Program-made: the position numbers and the translations under genes
Notes under the pieces: model-generated
Database searches by the model: none
Told to the model about the DNA's origin: nothing
What the model saw: the letters and a program-made list of their open reading frames with translations, nothing else
Shown here: piece after piece, positions 55,163 to 64,000 of the stretch
Layout: each line of letters starts with the position of its first letter
How positions within the stretch are numbered: the stretch's first letter is position 1
Origin: a bacterium HR37
GTDB lineage: Bacteria > Desulfobacterota_D > UBA1144 > Nemesobacterales > CSP1-2
Direction: 5' to 3'
Length of the DNA: 64,000 bases
Assembly: GCA_002898375.1 (NCBI GenBank)
Contig: BEIN01000002.1
Location: 128,347-192,346 of the forward strand

Positions 55163-56491
55163 CTAAGATACCAGCATCACCCTTATATCCATCACGTTTG
55201 TAAGGGTAGGCCCTGTAAAAAAAAGGTCCCCAAGTTGCTTAAAGAAGTTATAAGAGTTGTTTTCCCTTAAAAAGGTTTCTGCATCAAGCCCAAGCTCTCT
55301 TGCTCTCTTAAGGGTTGTTCCGTCTGCAAAAGCCCCGGCAGCATCAGTTGGACCATCGGTTCCATCGGTTCCGGCACTTAAAATCAAAATATCCTCAATC
55401 CCGTCAATCTCAATTGCGGCTGAAAGACAGAACTCCTGGTTTCTACCACCCAGGCCACTGCCCCGAATCGTAACGGTTGTTTCTCCACCCGATATGATGC
55501 AGGCTGGCTTTCTTACAGGATTCCCTGTTTTCAGTATCTCTTTTGCTATTCCCGTATGTACCTTGGCTACCTCTTTTGTTTCTCCTTCTATAAGGCTTGA
55601 CAGTATAGTGCCTCTGTAGCCTAGCTCTATGGCTTTTTTCTTTGCTGCTTTAAGTGCTAGGATATTGCTACCTATAACCACATTATGTGTTCTCCTAAAT
55701 ACAGGGTCTTTTGGCTTCGGTGTTTCTTCTACCTCACCCCTTAGCCCTCTTTCTAGAAACTCAACCACTGAAGCAGGGATCCTGTCCTGTATCTGGTACT
55801 TGTTAATTATCCTGAGACAATCAAAGAAGGTGCTGTTATCAGCAACAGTAGGCCCGGAAGCAATTATATCAAGATCATCTCCCACTACATCGGATAGTAT
55901 GAGTGAGATAAGAGTTGAGGGATGCGCTATGCGTGCAAGTCTTCCACCCTTGACACAGGATATATGTTTTCTTATGGTGTTAATCTCATGGATTGTGGCT
56001 CCGCACTCCAGAAGTGTCTTTGTTACGTTTTTTTTCTCCTCAAGTGTGATACCGTTGGCCGGACAGGGTAGTAGCGCTGAACCACCACCCGATATAAGAC
56101 AGAATACAAGGTCGTTTTCTTTTGTCCCCCTTAGCAGCTCGATTATCTCCCTGGCTCCGTTCAGCCCGGGTTCATCGGGTAGAGGATGACCTGCCTCATT
56201 TACCTTTATCCTTTTAAGCGGAAGCGAGTGTCCGTATTTGACATTTACAACCCCGTACTCCAGGCGCTCTCCTAACAGCTCTTCTAGTGCCTGTGCCATG
56301 GCTGCAGATGCTTTACCCATCCCTACTACGTATGTTCTCTTAAACTTTGAGATATCAAACTTTTTTCTGTTTACCGTTATGGTGTTTCCCCTTAGTTTAA
56401 GGTGTGACTTTACAGAGTTTATTGGGTCTACTGCGTCAAGAGCGGATTTAAATATTAGCCTGGCGTCTTCTCTTAGTTTTTTTAAATCCAT
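55163..56491 (-). CDS. gck: Glycerate 2-kinase (MOFRL / GckA type)
   Basis: 442 aa. VVGMGKASAAMAQALEE, CLISGGGSALLPCP and the C-terminal MOFRL part with AGTDGTDGPTDAAGA are diagnostic. It phosphorylates D-glycerate to 2-phosphoglycerate. Beside glycosylglycerate genes it could recycle glycerate released from the solute; that is inference. Other members of the family act as hydroxypyruvate reductases only by old misannotation. Confidence 0.9.
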   Translation of the reverse strand: MDLKKLREDARLIFKSALDAVDPINSVKSHLKLRGNTITVNRKKFDISKFKRTYVVGMGKASAAMAQALEELLGERLEYGVVNVKYGHSLPLKRIKVNEAGHPLPDEPGLNGAREIIELLRGTKENDLVFCLISGGGSALLPCPANGITLEEKKNVTKTLLECGATIHEINTIRKHISCVKGGRLARIAHPSTLISLILSDVVGDDLDIIASGPTVADNSTFFDCLRIINKYQIQDRIPASVVEFLERGLRGEVEETPKPKDPVFRRTHNVVIGSNILALKAAKKKAIELGYRGTILSSLIEGETKEVAKVHTGIAKEILKTGNPVRKPACIISGGETTVTIRGSGLGGRNQEFCLSAAIEIDGIEDILILSAGTDGTDGPTDAAGAFADGTTLKRARELGLDAETFLRENNSYNFFKQLGDLFFTGPTLTNVMDIRVMLVS

Positions 56492-56520
56492 TTAGTAAAG
56501 TATATCGAACAGTGGATTTA

Positions 56521-57501
56521 TTAACAAACCTTGGACTTTGTTTTTTTATCTGGGGTTATGGAGCCCGGGTTTGTTTGGGGAGCTTGGGTGTTTGGTTTTG
56601 TGGTTATAATCGATGCAAGTATGGATATCGAGAGGATTCCTGCTACAATAGCAAGCGTAAGCTCAATCGGGAACTTGTAAAAATTGCTTAGCAGCATCTT
56701 TAACCCTATAAATACAAGGACTATAGAGAGTCCATAGTGCAGGTAATGAAAAAGCCTCATTAGACCAGCAAGTGCAAAGTATAGGGAACGAAGTCCCATT
56801 ATGGCAAATACGTTTGATGTGTATACGATAAAGGGATCGGTGGTTATGGCAAGTATTGCTGGAATTGAATCTAGGGCAAACATTATGTCGGTTGTTTCAA
56901 TTGCAAGGAGAACAACAAAAAGTGGGGTTGCAAAGTATCTTCCACTTCTTTTAACAAAGAACCTCTCTTCCCTGTAGTGTTTTAAAATCGGCATGAATCT
57001 GCGAAAGAGTCTAAGTACGGGGTTTCTCTCAGGGTGTACTTCTTTGTCTTTTTCAAGTGCCAGCTTGATTCCGCTTACAACGAGAAATAAACCAAACACG
57101 TATATGATCCAGTGAAACTTTTCGATGAGCTTTATTCCAGCAAATATGAAGGTAATCCTCATAACTATTGCACCTATAATCCCCCAGAAAAGAGCCTTAT
57201 GCTGGTATTGTGGAGGAACGCTAAAGTAGGAGAATATGAGAAGAAAAACAAAGAGGTTGTCCACACTTAAGGACAGCTCAATTAGGTACCCTGTTAGGAA
57301 CTGCAGGGCTGCTGTATGTCCTTTCCAGAAGAATATGCAGAGGTTAAAGAGAAGAGCAAGGATAATCCATATGGAACTCCAGGCAAGGGATTCTTTTATA
57401 TGGACTGTGTGTGCCTTTTTATGAAAAACTCCAAGATCCAGGGCAAGCATAAAAACCACAAATACGTTAAAAAAAATCCAGAACAAGGCTTGGGTGGTCA
57501 T
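56521..57501 (-). CDS. TerC/Alx family membrane protein
   Basis: 326 aa, about eight to nine membrane helices. SLSVDNLFVFLLIF and TTDIMFALDSIPAI hold the paired acidic residues of the family, and a cytoplasmic loop near residues 155-185 is basic. Alx/TerC proteins have been linked to manganese export and metalation of exported proteins. It is 105 bp upstream of the next leftward gene. Confidence 0.85.
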   Translation of the reverse strand: MTTQALFWIFFNVFVVFMLALDLGVFHKKAHTVHIKESLAWSSIWIILALLFNLCIFFWKGHTAALQFLTGYLIELSLSVDNLFVFLLIFSYFSVPPQYQHKALFWGIIGAIVMRITFIFAGIKLIEKFHWIIYVFGLFLVVSGIKLALEKDKEVHPERNPVLRLFRRFMPILKHYREERFFVKRSGRYFATPLFVVLLAIETTDIMFALDSIPAILAITTDPFIVYTSNVFAIMGLRSLYFALAGLMRLFHYLHYGLSIVLVFIGLKMLLSNFYKFPIELTLAIVAGILSISILASIITTKPNTQAPQTNPGSITPDKKTKSKVC

Positions 57502-57606
57502 CCCACTTCTATCCCTTTTATTTTAATCTAAAACTCCCCTGCCTAAGAGTATATTTTATGGCTTTAAGCCATTTGCTTCTCTCTTACATGTGTACCACGT
57601 CAGAAA

Positions 57607-59112
57607 CTATTCTTCCTTTTTTGACTCTATAGAGCTTACCCATTCTTTTATCTTCTGCGAAGCCACCTCTCTTCCTCCCAGTCCAAACGCTATGGCCGTT
57701 GCTACGGCAAATGCTCCTATTAAGAGACCAAAAGCCAGGTTTATGATCTCATTTGCCAATCCCATTTGGCGCAAGGCTATTGCGCTGGCCAGCACTATGA
57801 TGGATATGCGTGCTACCGCTGAGAGAAGTCTTGCCTGTGGCATGTTACTGCTTCGAACCACATTGTACACTATATTTGCTAGGTAAAGACCTATGGCAAA
57901 TATTACTATACCCAGTATTATGTGACCGGAAAAAACGAGAAACTGGGCTATAAGACCCGCTAGGGTTGAGAACCCAAGTATATTTAGGGCCTCTGTTATT
58001 GCAAATAGCATTATGGCTACAAGAACAAGGTATCCTGTAATTTCAGAGGGTGTTTTCTCTCCCTGCTGTGGCTCTTTTCCCAGACCTAGCTTGGCTAAAA
58101 TTGCATTAAAGCCCATACTGGTTAATACGTTTGTTATAAGTCCTGCAAGTATTTTCCCCACTATATAGGCTATTGCAAGAACCAGTATGGCAGCAAATAT
58201 ATCAGGAAGTTTGTCAAGGATCGTATCAAGCATATTGCTTGCCGGCTGGGTTATGGCCTCCAGTTTAAGGGCATTTAGAGCTGCTATTAGTACGGGAATG
58301 AAGATCAGTATGTATACTATAAGCCCAAGAACCCCTGACAGCCTTTGAGTGCCAAGGATCTGATTAAGACCCACCCTGTCACTTAGCTGGTCTACTCCAA
58401 CAGCGGCTGTAAGTCCTGTAACTATTCGCTGAACAATGCGGGCAAGAAACCACCCAATTAGGAGTATTAGGATAGCGGTAAGTATATTGGGTAGAAAAGC
58501 AAGTATCTTGTTTACCATTGAGTTAACAGGCTGAAGTAATCCCTGAAGAGCCAAGGCATTTAGTATGGCCGGTAGGAAAAGTAGAAAAATGAGATAGTAG
58601 ATTGCATCAGCCAGTGTTTTTGTGATAGGTACCTGTTTTTCTTTCTCAAAACCAACGCTTCTTCCAAAACGCTCATCTATCTTTGCTGCGTTTAAAATGC
58701 GAAGCAGTATTGCTCTTAATACGTTACCAACTATCCAGGCTATAAGGAGAAGTAAAGCTGCACTAAAGAGTCTTGGGGCGAATTCAAAGACCTCATTTAA
58801 GAACCTGTTAAGCGGTTCAGTAATAAGGGTGATTCCAAGAACCTGAAAGAAACCAACTAGGACAAATAGCATGATTATATAGTATATTCCTTTTGATATC
58901 CATAGCCCTGTATCCACACCTTCTGCTTTCTCTTTGCCCATTATCCAGTTTGCCAGTTTCTCATCTAGCTTTGTGCGTTGAAGTGCTTTGCGGGTTAGGT
59001 TGGAAACTGCTAGTGCAACTACCCATCCAATTACCAGTACGGCTATTGCTGCAATAAGCACTGGCAAATAAGACCATATTAGTTGAAATGCATTATCTAA
59101 ACTCTGTGTCAT
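57607..59112 (-). CDS. Multi-repeat mechanosensitive-channel-like membrane protein
   Basis: 501 aa made of about five repeated units, each a glycine-containing helix such as VLVIGWVVALAVSNL, LLLIAWIVGNVLRAIL, ILLIGWFLARIVQRI and VLAIAYIVGKILAGLI, followed by an amphipathic segment with a KxDE-like end. This is the conserved TM-helix repeat family related to MscS. It ends in FGLGGREVASQKIKEWV, like the MscS pore end, but has no MscS beta domain after it. Confidence 0.8.
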   Translation of the reverse strand: MTQSLDNAFQLIWSYLPVLIAAIAVLVIGWVVALAVSNLTRKALQRTKLDEKLANWIMGKEKAEGVDTGLWISKGIYYIIMLFVLVGFFQVLGITLITEPLNRFLNEVFEFAPRLFSAALLLLIAWIVGNVLRAILLRILNAAKIDERFGRSVGFEKEKQVPITKTLADAIYYLIFLLFLPAILNALALQGLLQPVNSMVNKILAFLPNILTAILILLIGWFLARIVQRIVTGLTAAVGVDQLSDRVGLNQILGTQRLSGVLGLIVYILIFIPVLIAALNALKLEAITQPASNMLDTILDKLPDIFAAILVLAIAYIVGKILAGLITNVLTSMGFNAILAKLGLGKEPQQGEKTPSEITGYLVLVAIMLFAITEALNILGFSTLAGLIAQFLVFSGHIILGIVIFAIGLYLANIVYNVVRSSNMPQARLLSAVARISIIVLASAIALRQMGLANEIINLAFGLLIGAFAVATAIAFGLGGREVASQKIKEWVSSIESKKEE

Positions 59113-59390
59113 GTCTGCACCTCCTTAGATTTATTCTTATATTCTAGTATTTAAAGGGTTTCATTGTCAATTTAGGATTAAACCATCGAATATATACTGC
59201 ATATATAAAATATCCAACTAATATATATAATATCTGTAATTGTGGTTTTATTGATTTATGATTTATTGTTTGTTACTATTATAAAAAATCTAAAAATCTT
59301 AGAAAAAATCTTAGAAGAAATCGGAAAAATGGTGTTTTAAATGAGTCCAAGCAGGATATTAGGAAACACTATTTTCAAAGGAGGAGAAAA
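59113..59390. other. AT-rich divergent intergenic region with a small tandem repeat
   Basis: Longest gene-free stretch in the window. Besides the leftward promoter it has an AT-rich stretch near 59190-59240, a possible rightward promoter TTGATT (59251-59256), 17 nt, TACTAT (59274-59279), and two tandem copies of AAAAATCTTAGA (59292-59303 and 59304-59315). AAAGGAGG precedes asnB. No RNA gene is apparent. Confidence 0.5.
59141..59170 (-). promoter_or_regulatory. Promoter of the multi-repeat channel gene
   Basis: On the minus strand TTGACA (plus 59165-59170), an 18-nt spacer and TAGAAT (plus 59141-59146). The leader contains AAGGAGGTG just before the ATG. Confidence 0.6.
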
Positions 59391-61037
59391 ATGTGTGGTA
59401 TATGTGGTTTTATAGACCACAAACCAAGATCCGCACTAGATACTGTGGATATGTTGATTAGGTTAAGACATCGAGGGCCTGACCAGGCAGGCATATACAT
59501 TGATGGGATAACATTTCAGGTTAAAGATACTGAGGAGTTAAGAGGGATAGATGCCAAGGGTAGAGTTTCTCTTGGGCAATCCAGACTTGAGATTGTTGGA
59601 GGGGAAGAGGGGATTCAACCAATTTCTGGAAGGGTTTTAACAATTGTACACAATGGAGAAATATACAATTACAGGGAACTTAGGGAGCTAATTGGTTCTC
59701 CCGATATGAGAAGTACAAGTGATAGTGAGGTTCTTGTTCGCTTTATTGAGCTCTTCTACGGTGGAAACCTGCTTGAAGCGGTAAAGAAAGCCATGCCATT
59801 TCTTGATGGAATGTATGTCTTTGCCGTAACGGATGGAAAGACCCTTGTGCTTGCAAGAGATCCAATCGGCAAAAAACCCGTTTATTTTACGGATGGTTTT
59901 CCTTTCTTCTTTGCATCGGAAAGAAAGGCTCTTATTAAGGTAAAGGGGAGCAACCAAATAAAGAGACTCCCCCCAGGGGTAATTCTGGAGGTATCAGAGA
60001 ACGAAATAAGGGTTGAGAGGGGATATAGCATAGAGAAACCCCCCATTGAGATTAACGATATGGAAGAGGCCATCTCTGCGTATGAGAGGGCCTTTGACAG
60101 GGCAGTGCGAAAAAGGATTTCTGGCCTTAAGAGGGTTGGGGTACTTTTTTCCGGTGGGATTGACAGTGTCTTGGTAAGCAGAGCCCTTCAGCTTTACGGC
60201 TGTGATATTACCTGTTATTCCGTTGGTGCTGAGGATGGGGATGATATTAAAATGGCACTGAAAGTAGCCAGAGAACTTGGGTTTAGGATCAGGGTTAAGT
60301 ACCTTACCGAAGAGCTTATAGAGGAACTTTTACCCGAAATTGTAGAGGCTATAGAGCTAAATGGCCTTATACAGGTTGAGGCTGCAATTCCAATGTATAT
60401 AGCTGCAAGGATGTGTAGGGAGGATAACCACAAGGTGATGTTTACTGGACAGGGAGCAGATGAGCTTTTTGCAGGATACTCCTGGTACAACGATGTTGTA
60501 AGGGAAGATGGCTACACTGCACTTCACCTGAGGTTATGGGAGGATATAGAGAGCCTCTATATAGATACCCTTGAGAGGGAAGACAGGATGGCTATGGCCC
60601 ATGCAATTGAGCTAAGAGCTCCCTTTCTGGACAGGGAGTTGATAAGAACGGCAATGAGAATATCCCCCAGACTGAAGATAAGGGATGCAGGTGATCCTTA
60701 CAGAAAGATTGTTCACAGAGAGCTTGCACTCAGAAAAGGAATTCCACTTGAGATTGCTTATCGTAAAAAATCTCGTGCTCAGGATGGCACTGGTGTTCAT
60801 AATATGATTGAGTCCCTTGCGAAGAGGTACTTTAAGGGAAGGAGTTTTAAGCGTGTAAACGTTTTGGATTACGGAAGCAACTATCGCTACCTTGATGAAG
60901 AGTACTCAACTCCTGAGGCCGAGGCTTTTTTAGATGAGATTGCAAAGAGAAATAATGTCTGGTTTCTTGCCCGAAGTGATGAGGATTCTATAAAGGCTTC
61001 AGCGTACCAGACCAACCTATTGCGGAAACTTACCTAA
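59391..61037 (+). CDS. asnB: Glutamine-hydrolysing asparagine synthetase
   Basis: 548 aa. The glutaminase domain starts with Cys2 (MCGICGF), with RLRHRGPD and NGEIYNYREL following. The synthetase domain has the PP-loop LFSGGIDS and TGQGADELFAGY. Length matches E. coli AsnB. Since the following genes are sugar-type dehydrogenases, a relative amidating another carboxylate cannot be excluded, but the standard call is best supported. It follows AAAGGAGG. Confidence 0.9.
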   Translation: MCGICGFIDHKPRSALDTVDMLIRLRHRGPDQAGIYIDGITFQVKDTEELRGIDAKGRVSLGQSRLEIVGGEEGIQPISGRVLTIVHNGEIYNYRELRELIGSPDMRSTSDSEVLVRFIELFYGGNLLEAVKKAMPFLDGMYVFAVTDGKTLVLARDPIGKKPVYFTDGFPFFFASERKALIKVKGSNQIKRLPPGVILEVSENEIRVERGYSIEKPPIEINDMEEAISAYERAFDRAVRKRISGLKRVGVLFSGGIDSVLVSRALQLYGCDITCYSVGAEDGDDIKMALKVARELGFRIRVKYLTEELIEELLPEIVEAIELNGLIQVEAAIPMYIAARMCREDNHKVMFTGQGADELFAGYSWYNDVVREDGYTALHLRLWEDIESLYIDTLEREDRMAMAHAIELRAPFLDRELIRTAMRISPRLKIRDAGDPYRKIVHRELALRKGIPLEIAYRKKSRAQDGTGVHNMIESLAKRYFKGRSFKRVNVLDYGSNYRYLDEEYSTPEAEAFLDEIAKRNNVWFLARSDEDSIKASAYQTNLLRKLT

Positions 61038-61072
61038 GAGAATCTTTTTGTCTACTCTAAGGAGGTGTATCC

Positions 61073-62089
61073 ATGCCTAGGGAATTTAGGATTGGGATAA
61101 TAGGAAACGGTAACATATACAATCTGGCCCACAGACCTGCCTGGAGGGATATAGAAAGTGCAAGGGTTGTTGCCACGTGTGATGTGGTTGAAGAAAGGGC
61201 AAAGAAGGCATCTAAAGATTTCGGAATAGATAGGTACTACAGAGACTTTAGGGACCTTATCAAGGAAGATGACATAGATGTGGTTGATATCTGCACTCCA
61301 AGCCACACGCATGCAGAGATATCCATAAGGGCAATGGAGTCAGGAAAACACGTTATATGTGAAAAACCTATAGCTACTACCCTTGGTGATTCAAAAAAGA
61401 TGATTGAAGCCTCAAGACGAAATGGTGTACATCTTTTTATTGGACACACAAGACGCTTTGATGACAGATGGGTGCAGATTAAAGAGGTTATAGATGAGGG
61501 ACGAATTGGGGAGGTTGTCAACGTAAGGAGAACAGAGAGATCGTGGGCTGGTTTTCCAGGGGATGATTGGCACTGGAGGAGGGAAAACGGAGGTGTCGTT
61601 GTTGACCTTGGAGTGCATGTGGTAGACCTGGCAAGGTGGTTTTTGGGAGAGGAGCCGGTTGAGGTTTTTGCAAAGCTAAAAAGCATAAGGGAGGAAGCCA
61701 GGGTTTATGGGTGTTACGATTTTGGGGTTATGATTATTTACTTTACGGGTGGTAAACAGGCCCTTCTTGAGGTAAGCTGGGTTCACCCTAAGGCGTATGC
61801 TCCTTTTTACTCTTCAACGGAGGTAATAGGGACAAAGGGAAAGATTCAACACAGTGATAGGGATTCCAATCCTGCCTTTATAGTGGATAATAATGAGGTT
61901 AGGTTTCCGATGTTTTCACCGTTGCTTTCATCTATGCCTTATGTGTTTACAAAAGAGTTCTCTCATTTTCTGGATTGTATAGAAAACGGAAGCAAACCGA
62001 AAATTACAATGGAAGACGCTGATATGGCACTTAGGGTAATAGTTTCTGCTATAAAGTCTTCAGAAGAGGGAAGACCCGTAAGAATATAG
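61073..62089 (+). CDS. Gfo/Idh/MocA family oxidoreductase
   Basis: 338 aa. Rossmann motif GIIGNGNIYNLAH at the N-terminus; CEKPIATT carries the conserved Glu-Lys-Pro; GVHVVDLARWFLG is the active-site His region. NAD(P)-dependent oxidation of a sugar or inositol-like substrate is expected. It has AAGGAGG before the ATG, 36 nt after asnB, and is followed by a second member of the family. Confidence 0.88.
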   Translation: MPREFRIGIIGNGNIYNLAHRPAWRDIESARVVATCDVVEERAKKASKDFGIDRYYRDFRDLIKEDDIDVVDICTPSHTHAEISIRAMESGKHVICEKPIATTLGDSKKMIEASRRNGVHLFIGHTRRFDDRWVQIKEVIDEGRIGEVVNVRRTERSWAGFPGDDWHWRRENGGVVVDLGVHVVDLARWFLGEEPVEVFAKLKSIREEARVYGCYDFGVMIIYFTGGKQALLEVSWVHPKAYAPFYSSTEVIGTKGKIQHSDRDSNPAFIVDNNEVRFPMFSPLLSSMPYVFTKEFSHFLDCIENGSKPKITMEDADMALRVIVSAIKSSEEGRPVRI

Positions 62090-62113
62090 TCTGTAAGAAG
62101 GAGGGGATCTATT

Positions 62114-63130
62114 ATGCTACGCTTTGGAATAGTGGGGTACGACCATCCTCATATTATCAGATACGCTCCTACTATAGCAACGCACAGACACATTAGATTA
62201 ACTGCTATAGCGGCTATCGGCTTAAATAAGGAGATGGCAAAAAAAGATGCAGAGAGGTTTGGGAGCAGATACTATGAGGATTTAGAGGAGTTTGTTTCAT
62301 CTGAAGAGCTAGATGCTATCTATATTGCAACGGATCCTTCAAGGCACCTTGAGGTGGTAAGCAAGACCGCCCCTAAGGGGGTGCATATACTCTGTGATAA
62401 ACCAATCGCTATAAGCTTAAAAGAAGCCGATGAGATTATCTCTTTGGCAGAGAAAAACGGGGTTAAACTCATGGTTCCTTTTAATCCCCCTTATCAACTG
62501 GGTGTTATAAGAATGAAAGAGATGATAGAGAAAGGGGAGTTTGGTGACATCTACAATCTAAATGCTACGAAGTACGGAAAGATTCCAACAACTATAAAGG
62601 GAATGGATACCTCCTGGTTTCTGGATAAAAGCAGGGCAGGGTTTGGAGGGTTTGCAGATATTGGTATCCATGCAGTCTATGGGCTTATGTGGCTTATCCA
62701 AAAACCCGTAAAAAGGGTTTATGCAAAGATAGAGAGAAAGCTCTACAAAGAGATACCGGTGGATGATATAGGTGTTGCTCTTATGGAGTTTGAAGGTGGT
62801 ACTGTTGGAACGGTATCGGCTGGATGGGCAAATCCCCTGGGGTTTCCAACCCATCTTGATGCAACGTTTGAGGTGCTTGGCTCCAAAGGGGCAATGGTTG
62901 TAGCCAAGCCGTATCACGACTTTAAGGTGTTTGATCAGGAAAAAACAGAGTCTGTAAACTGGTGGAGGGTGGATATTACAAGGCTCGTTGATGAGTTTGT
63001 AATGTCCATACTTGAGAACAGAGAGCCTGCAATAACAGGTAAAGATGCAAGAGATGCTCTTGAGGTTGTGGTTGCTGCCTACAGATCATCAGAAACCGGA
63101 ACTGAGGTAACCTTGCCCCTTACGGTATGA
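62114..63130 (+). CDS. Gfo/Idh/MocA family oxidoreductase, divergent second copy
   Basis: 338 aa, the same size as its neighbour but only distantly similar. The Rossmann loop reads GIVGYDHPHIIRY, without the usual second and third Gly, and the EKP motif is DKP (CDKPIAIS). IGIHAVYGLMWLI is the His region. It starts behind AGGAGGGG. A role next to the symporter suggests uptake and oxidation of one substrate, by inference. Confidence 0.82.
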   Translation: MLRFGIVGYDHPHIIRYAPTIATHRHIRLTAIAAIGLNKEMAKKDAERFGSRYYEDLEEFVSSEELDAIYIATDPSRHLEVVSKTAPKGVHILCDKPIAISLKEADEIISLAEKNGVKLMVPFNPPYQLGVIRMKEMIEKGEFGDIYNLNATKYGKIPTTIKGMDTSWFLDKSRAGFGGFADIGIHAVYGLMWLIQKPVKRVYAKIERKLYKEIPVDDIGVALMEFEGGTVGTVSAGWANPLGFPTHLDATFEVLGSKGAMVVAKPYHDFKVFDQEKTESVNWWRVDITRLVDEFVMSILENREPAITGKDARDALEVVVAAYRSSETGTEVTLPLTV

Positions 63131-63152
63131 AATCTGGATATATCGGTATGCT

Positions 63153-64000
63153 ATGAATATACTGGACTGGATTGTTGTAATAGTATATGCACTAGGGCTT
63201 ATAGTTTTTAGCAGACACCTTGGAAAGAAACAGCTAAATACAGAGGATTACTATCTTGGGGGACGAAAGATCTCATGGTTGGCCACAGGCCTATCTACCA
63301 TGGCTACACAGCTTGGAGCAATAAGCTTTGTTTCTGCTCCTGCTTTTGTGGCACTAAAGCCCAATGGAGGGCTTATATGGCTTGGATACGAGTTTGCGGT
63401 GCCAATTGCCATGGTTTTTTTTGATGGCCTTTATTGTTCCGGTGCTGCACAGAGCTAGGGTGGTAAGCATTTATGAGTACCTTGAAAGAAGGTTTGATTC
63501 CCAAACTAGGTTTCTTATAAGCTTTATCTTTCAGATAAGCCGTGCTCTTGCAACCGGTGTAAGTATTTATGCTGTTGGTATAGTGCTTTCAGCGATCTTG
63601 GGGCTTTCTCTATTTTCTACAATCATCCTTATAGGGATTATTACGGTTGTTTACGATACCCTCGGAGGGATAAAAGCCGTTATCTACAGTGATGTTATCC
63701 AGATGCTTATACTTATTGCGGGAATAGCTTTATGCACTTTTTTTGCCTATGAGCTCTCAGGTGGTTGGACAGAGGCAATTTCTACCATTCCACATGATAG
63801 GCTGCGTATCCTGGATATAGAAAGTCATGGATTTGGAGACGGAAACGATTTTAGCTTCTGGGCACTGGTTATAGGTGGGTTTTTTCTCTATGCCTCATAC
63901 TACGGGTGTGATCAGAGCCAGATTCAGCGCGAGATGTCTGTAAGAAGTGTCAGTGATGTAAGAAAGTCCCTTATGTTTAACGGTGTATTTAGGTTTCCTC
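63153..64000 (+). CDS. Sodium:solute symporter family protein, frameshifted, partial at window end
   Basis: The N-terminus (MNILDWIVVIVYALGLIVF, then TEDYYLGGRKISWLA) is typical of the SLC5/SSS family. The frame breaks at eight T (63415-63422), after which it stops at 63458. The next frame continues the protein seamlessly (MAFIVPVLHRARVV, SIYEYLERRF, TVVYDTLGGIKAVIYSDVIQ) to the window edge. One T too many restores as a deletion, so it is a sequencing error, a slippage site or a fresh pseudogene. Confidence 0.8.

Noticed and set aside
55629-56189. 186-aa open frame antisense to glycerate kinase
   Set aside because: A shadow of a well-supported gene, with no start signal and low-complexity composition.
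57558-57572. Palindrome ATGGCTT-T-AAGCCAT between terC and the channel gene
   Set aside because: Only a 5-bp stem with a realistic loop and no T-run on the transcribed strand; likely chance in AT-rich DNA.
59341-59415. 24-codon upstream frame overlapping the asnB start (possible leader peptide)
   Set aside because: It has no Shine-Dalgarno sequence, only one Asn codon and no terminator-antiterminator structure, so attenuation is not supported.

Overview
The window looks like a piece of chromosome from a diderm, probably thermophilic bacterium of a lineage I cannot name. Outer-envelope functions are present: two TonB-like proteins, a PBP4-type DacB, and the tail of a possible outer-membrane barrel. 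AGG/AGA and ATA codons are used heavily, proteins are rich in Lys/Glu/Arg/Ile, G+C is about 40-47% by eye, and there are genes for hot-spring-type compatible solutes. The energy metabolism is respiratory (alternative complex III). Genes are very tightly packed: the longest gap is 278 bp, and I see no tRNA, rRNA, insertion sequence, prophage or CRISPR array.

Layout. 1-6.8 kb: an orphan ABC ATPase, thrC, acyP, an MBL hydrolase, an FtsB-like protein, a membrane GAF-GGDEF diguanylate cyclase and rsmA. 6.8-15.4 kb: a long leftward operon thiD-folD-maf-yggS-proC-yggT-yggU-polA-dacB, in which the dacB start codon lies in a perfect 13-bp inverted repeat. 15.5-26.3 kb: gdhA, a shortened PrmA-like methyltransferase, a lytic transglycosylase, an aminotransferase, an odd secreted Phe/Pro-rich protein, a membrane ClpP-class (SDH-type) protease, tonB, a membrane zinc peptidase with TPRs, lspA, ribE and aroK. 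26.3-35.9 kb: treT, a phosphofructokinase, a rhomboid protease, a degenerate KdsC-like HAD protein, queG, doxX, an aldo/keto reductase, csp, and a redox group tpx-sufT-bcp-bioD. 35.9-43.4 kb: a complete alternative complex III operon actABCDEF, ending in a 52-codon single-helix gene.

43.4-59.1 kb: a flavin-type oxidoreductase and purM, then an osmolyte and osmotic-stress region. It holds gpgS-gpgP (glucosyl-3-phosphoglycerate synthase and phosphatase), an isochorismatase-like hydrolase, two paralogous GT78/mannosylglycerate-synthase-like glycosyltransferases, two mechanosensitive-channel-type proteins, glycerate kinase, pyruvate kinase and TerC. Synthesis of glycosylglycerates, their release through MscS, and return of glycerate to glycolysis can all be drawn from these genes. 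59.1-64 kb: asnB, two Gfo/Idh/MocA oxidoreductases and a sodium:solute symporter whose reading frame breaks at a run of eight T.

The most notable observations are: many consensus-like promoters whose -10 box ends only 8-11 nt before the start codon (near-leaderless mRNAs); the 52-aa candidate ACIII subunit; the dacB start-codon hairpin; the HAD protein lacking its catalytic aspartates; and the multi-route glycosylglycerate island.
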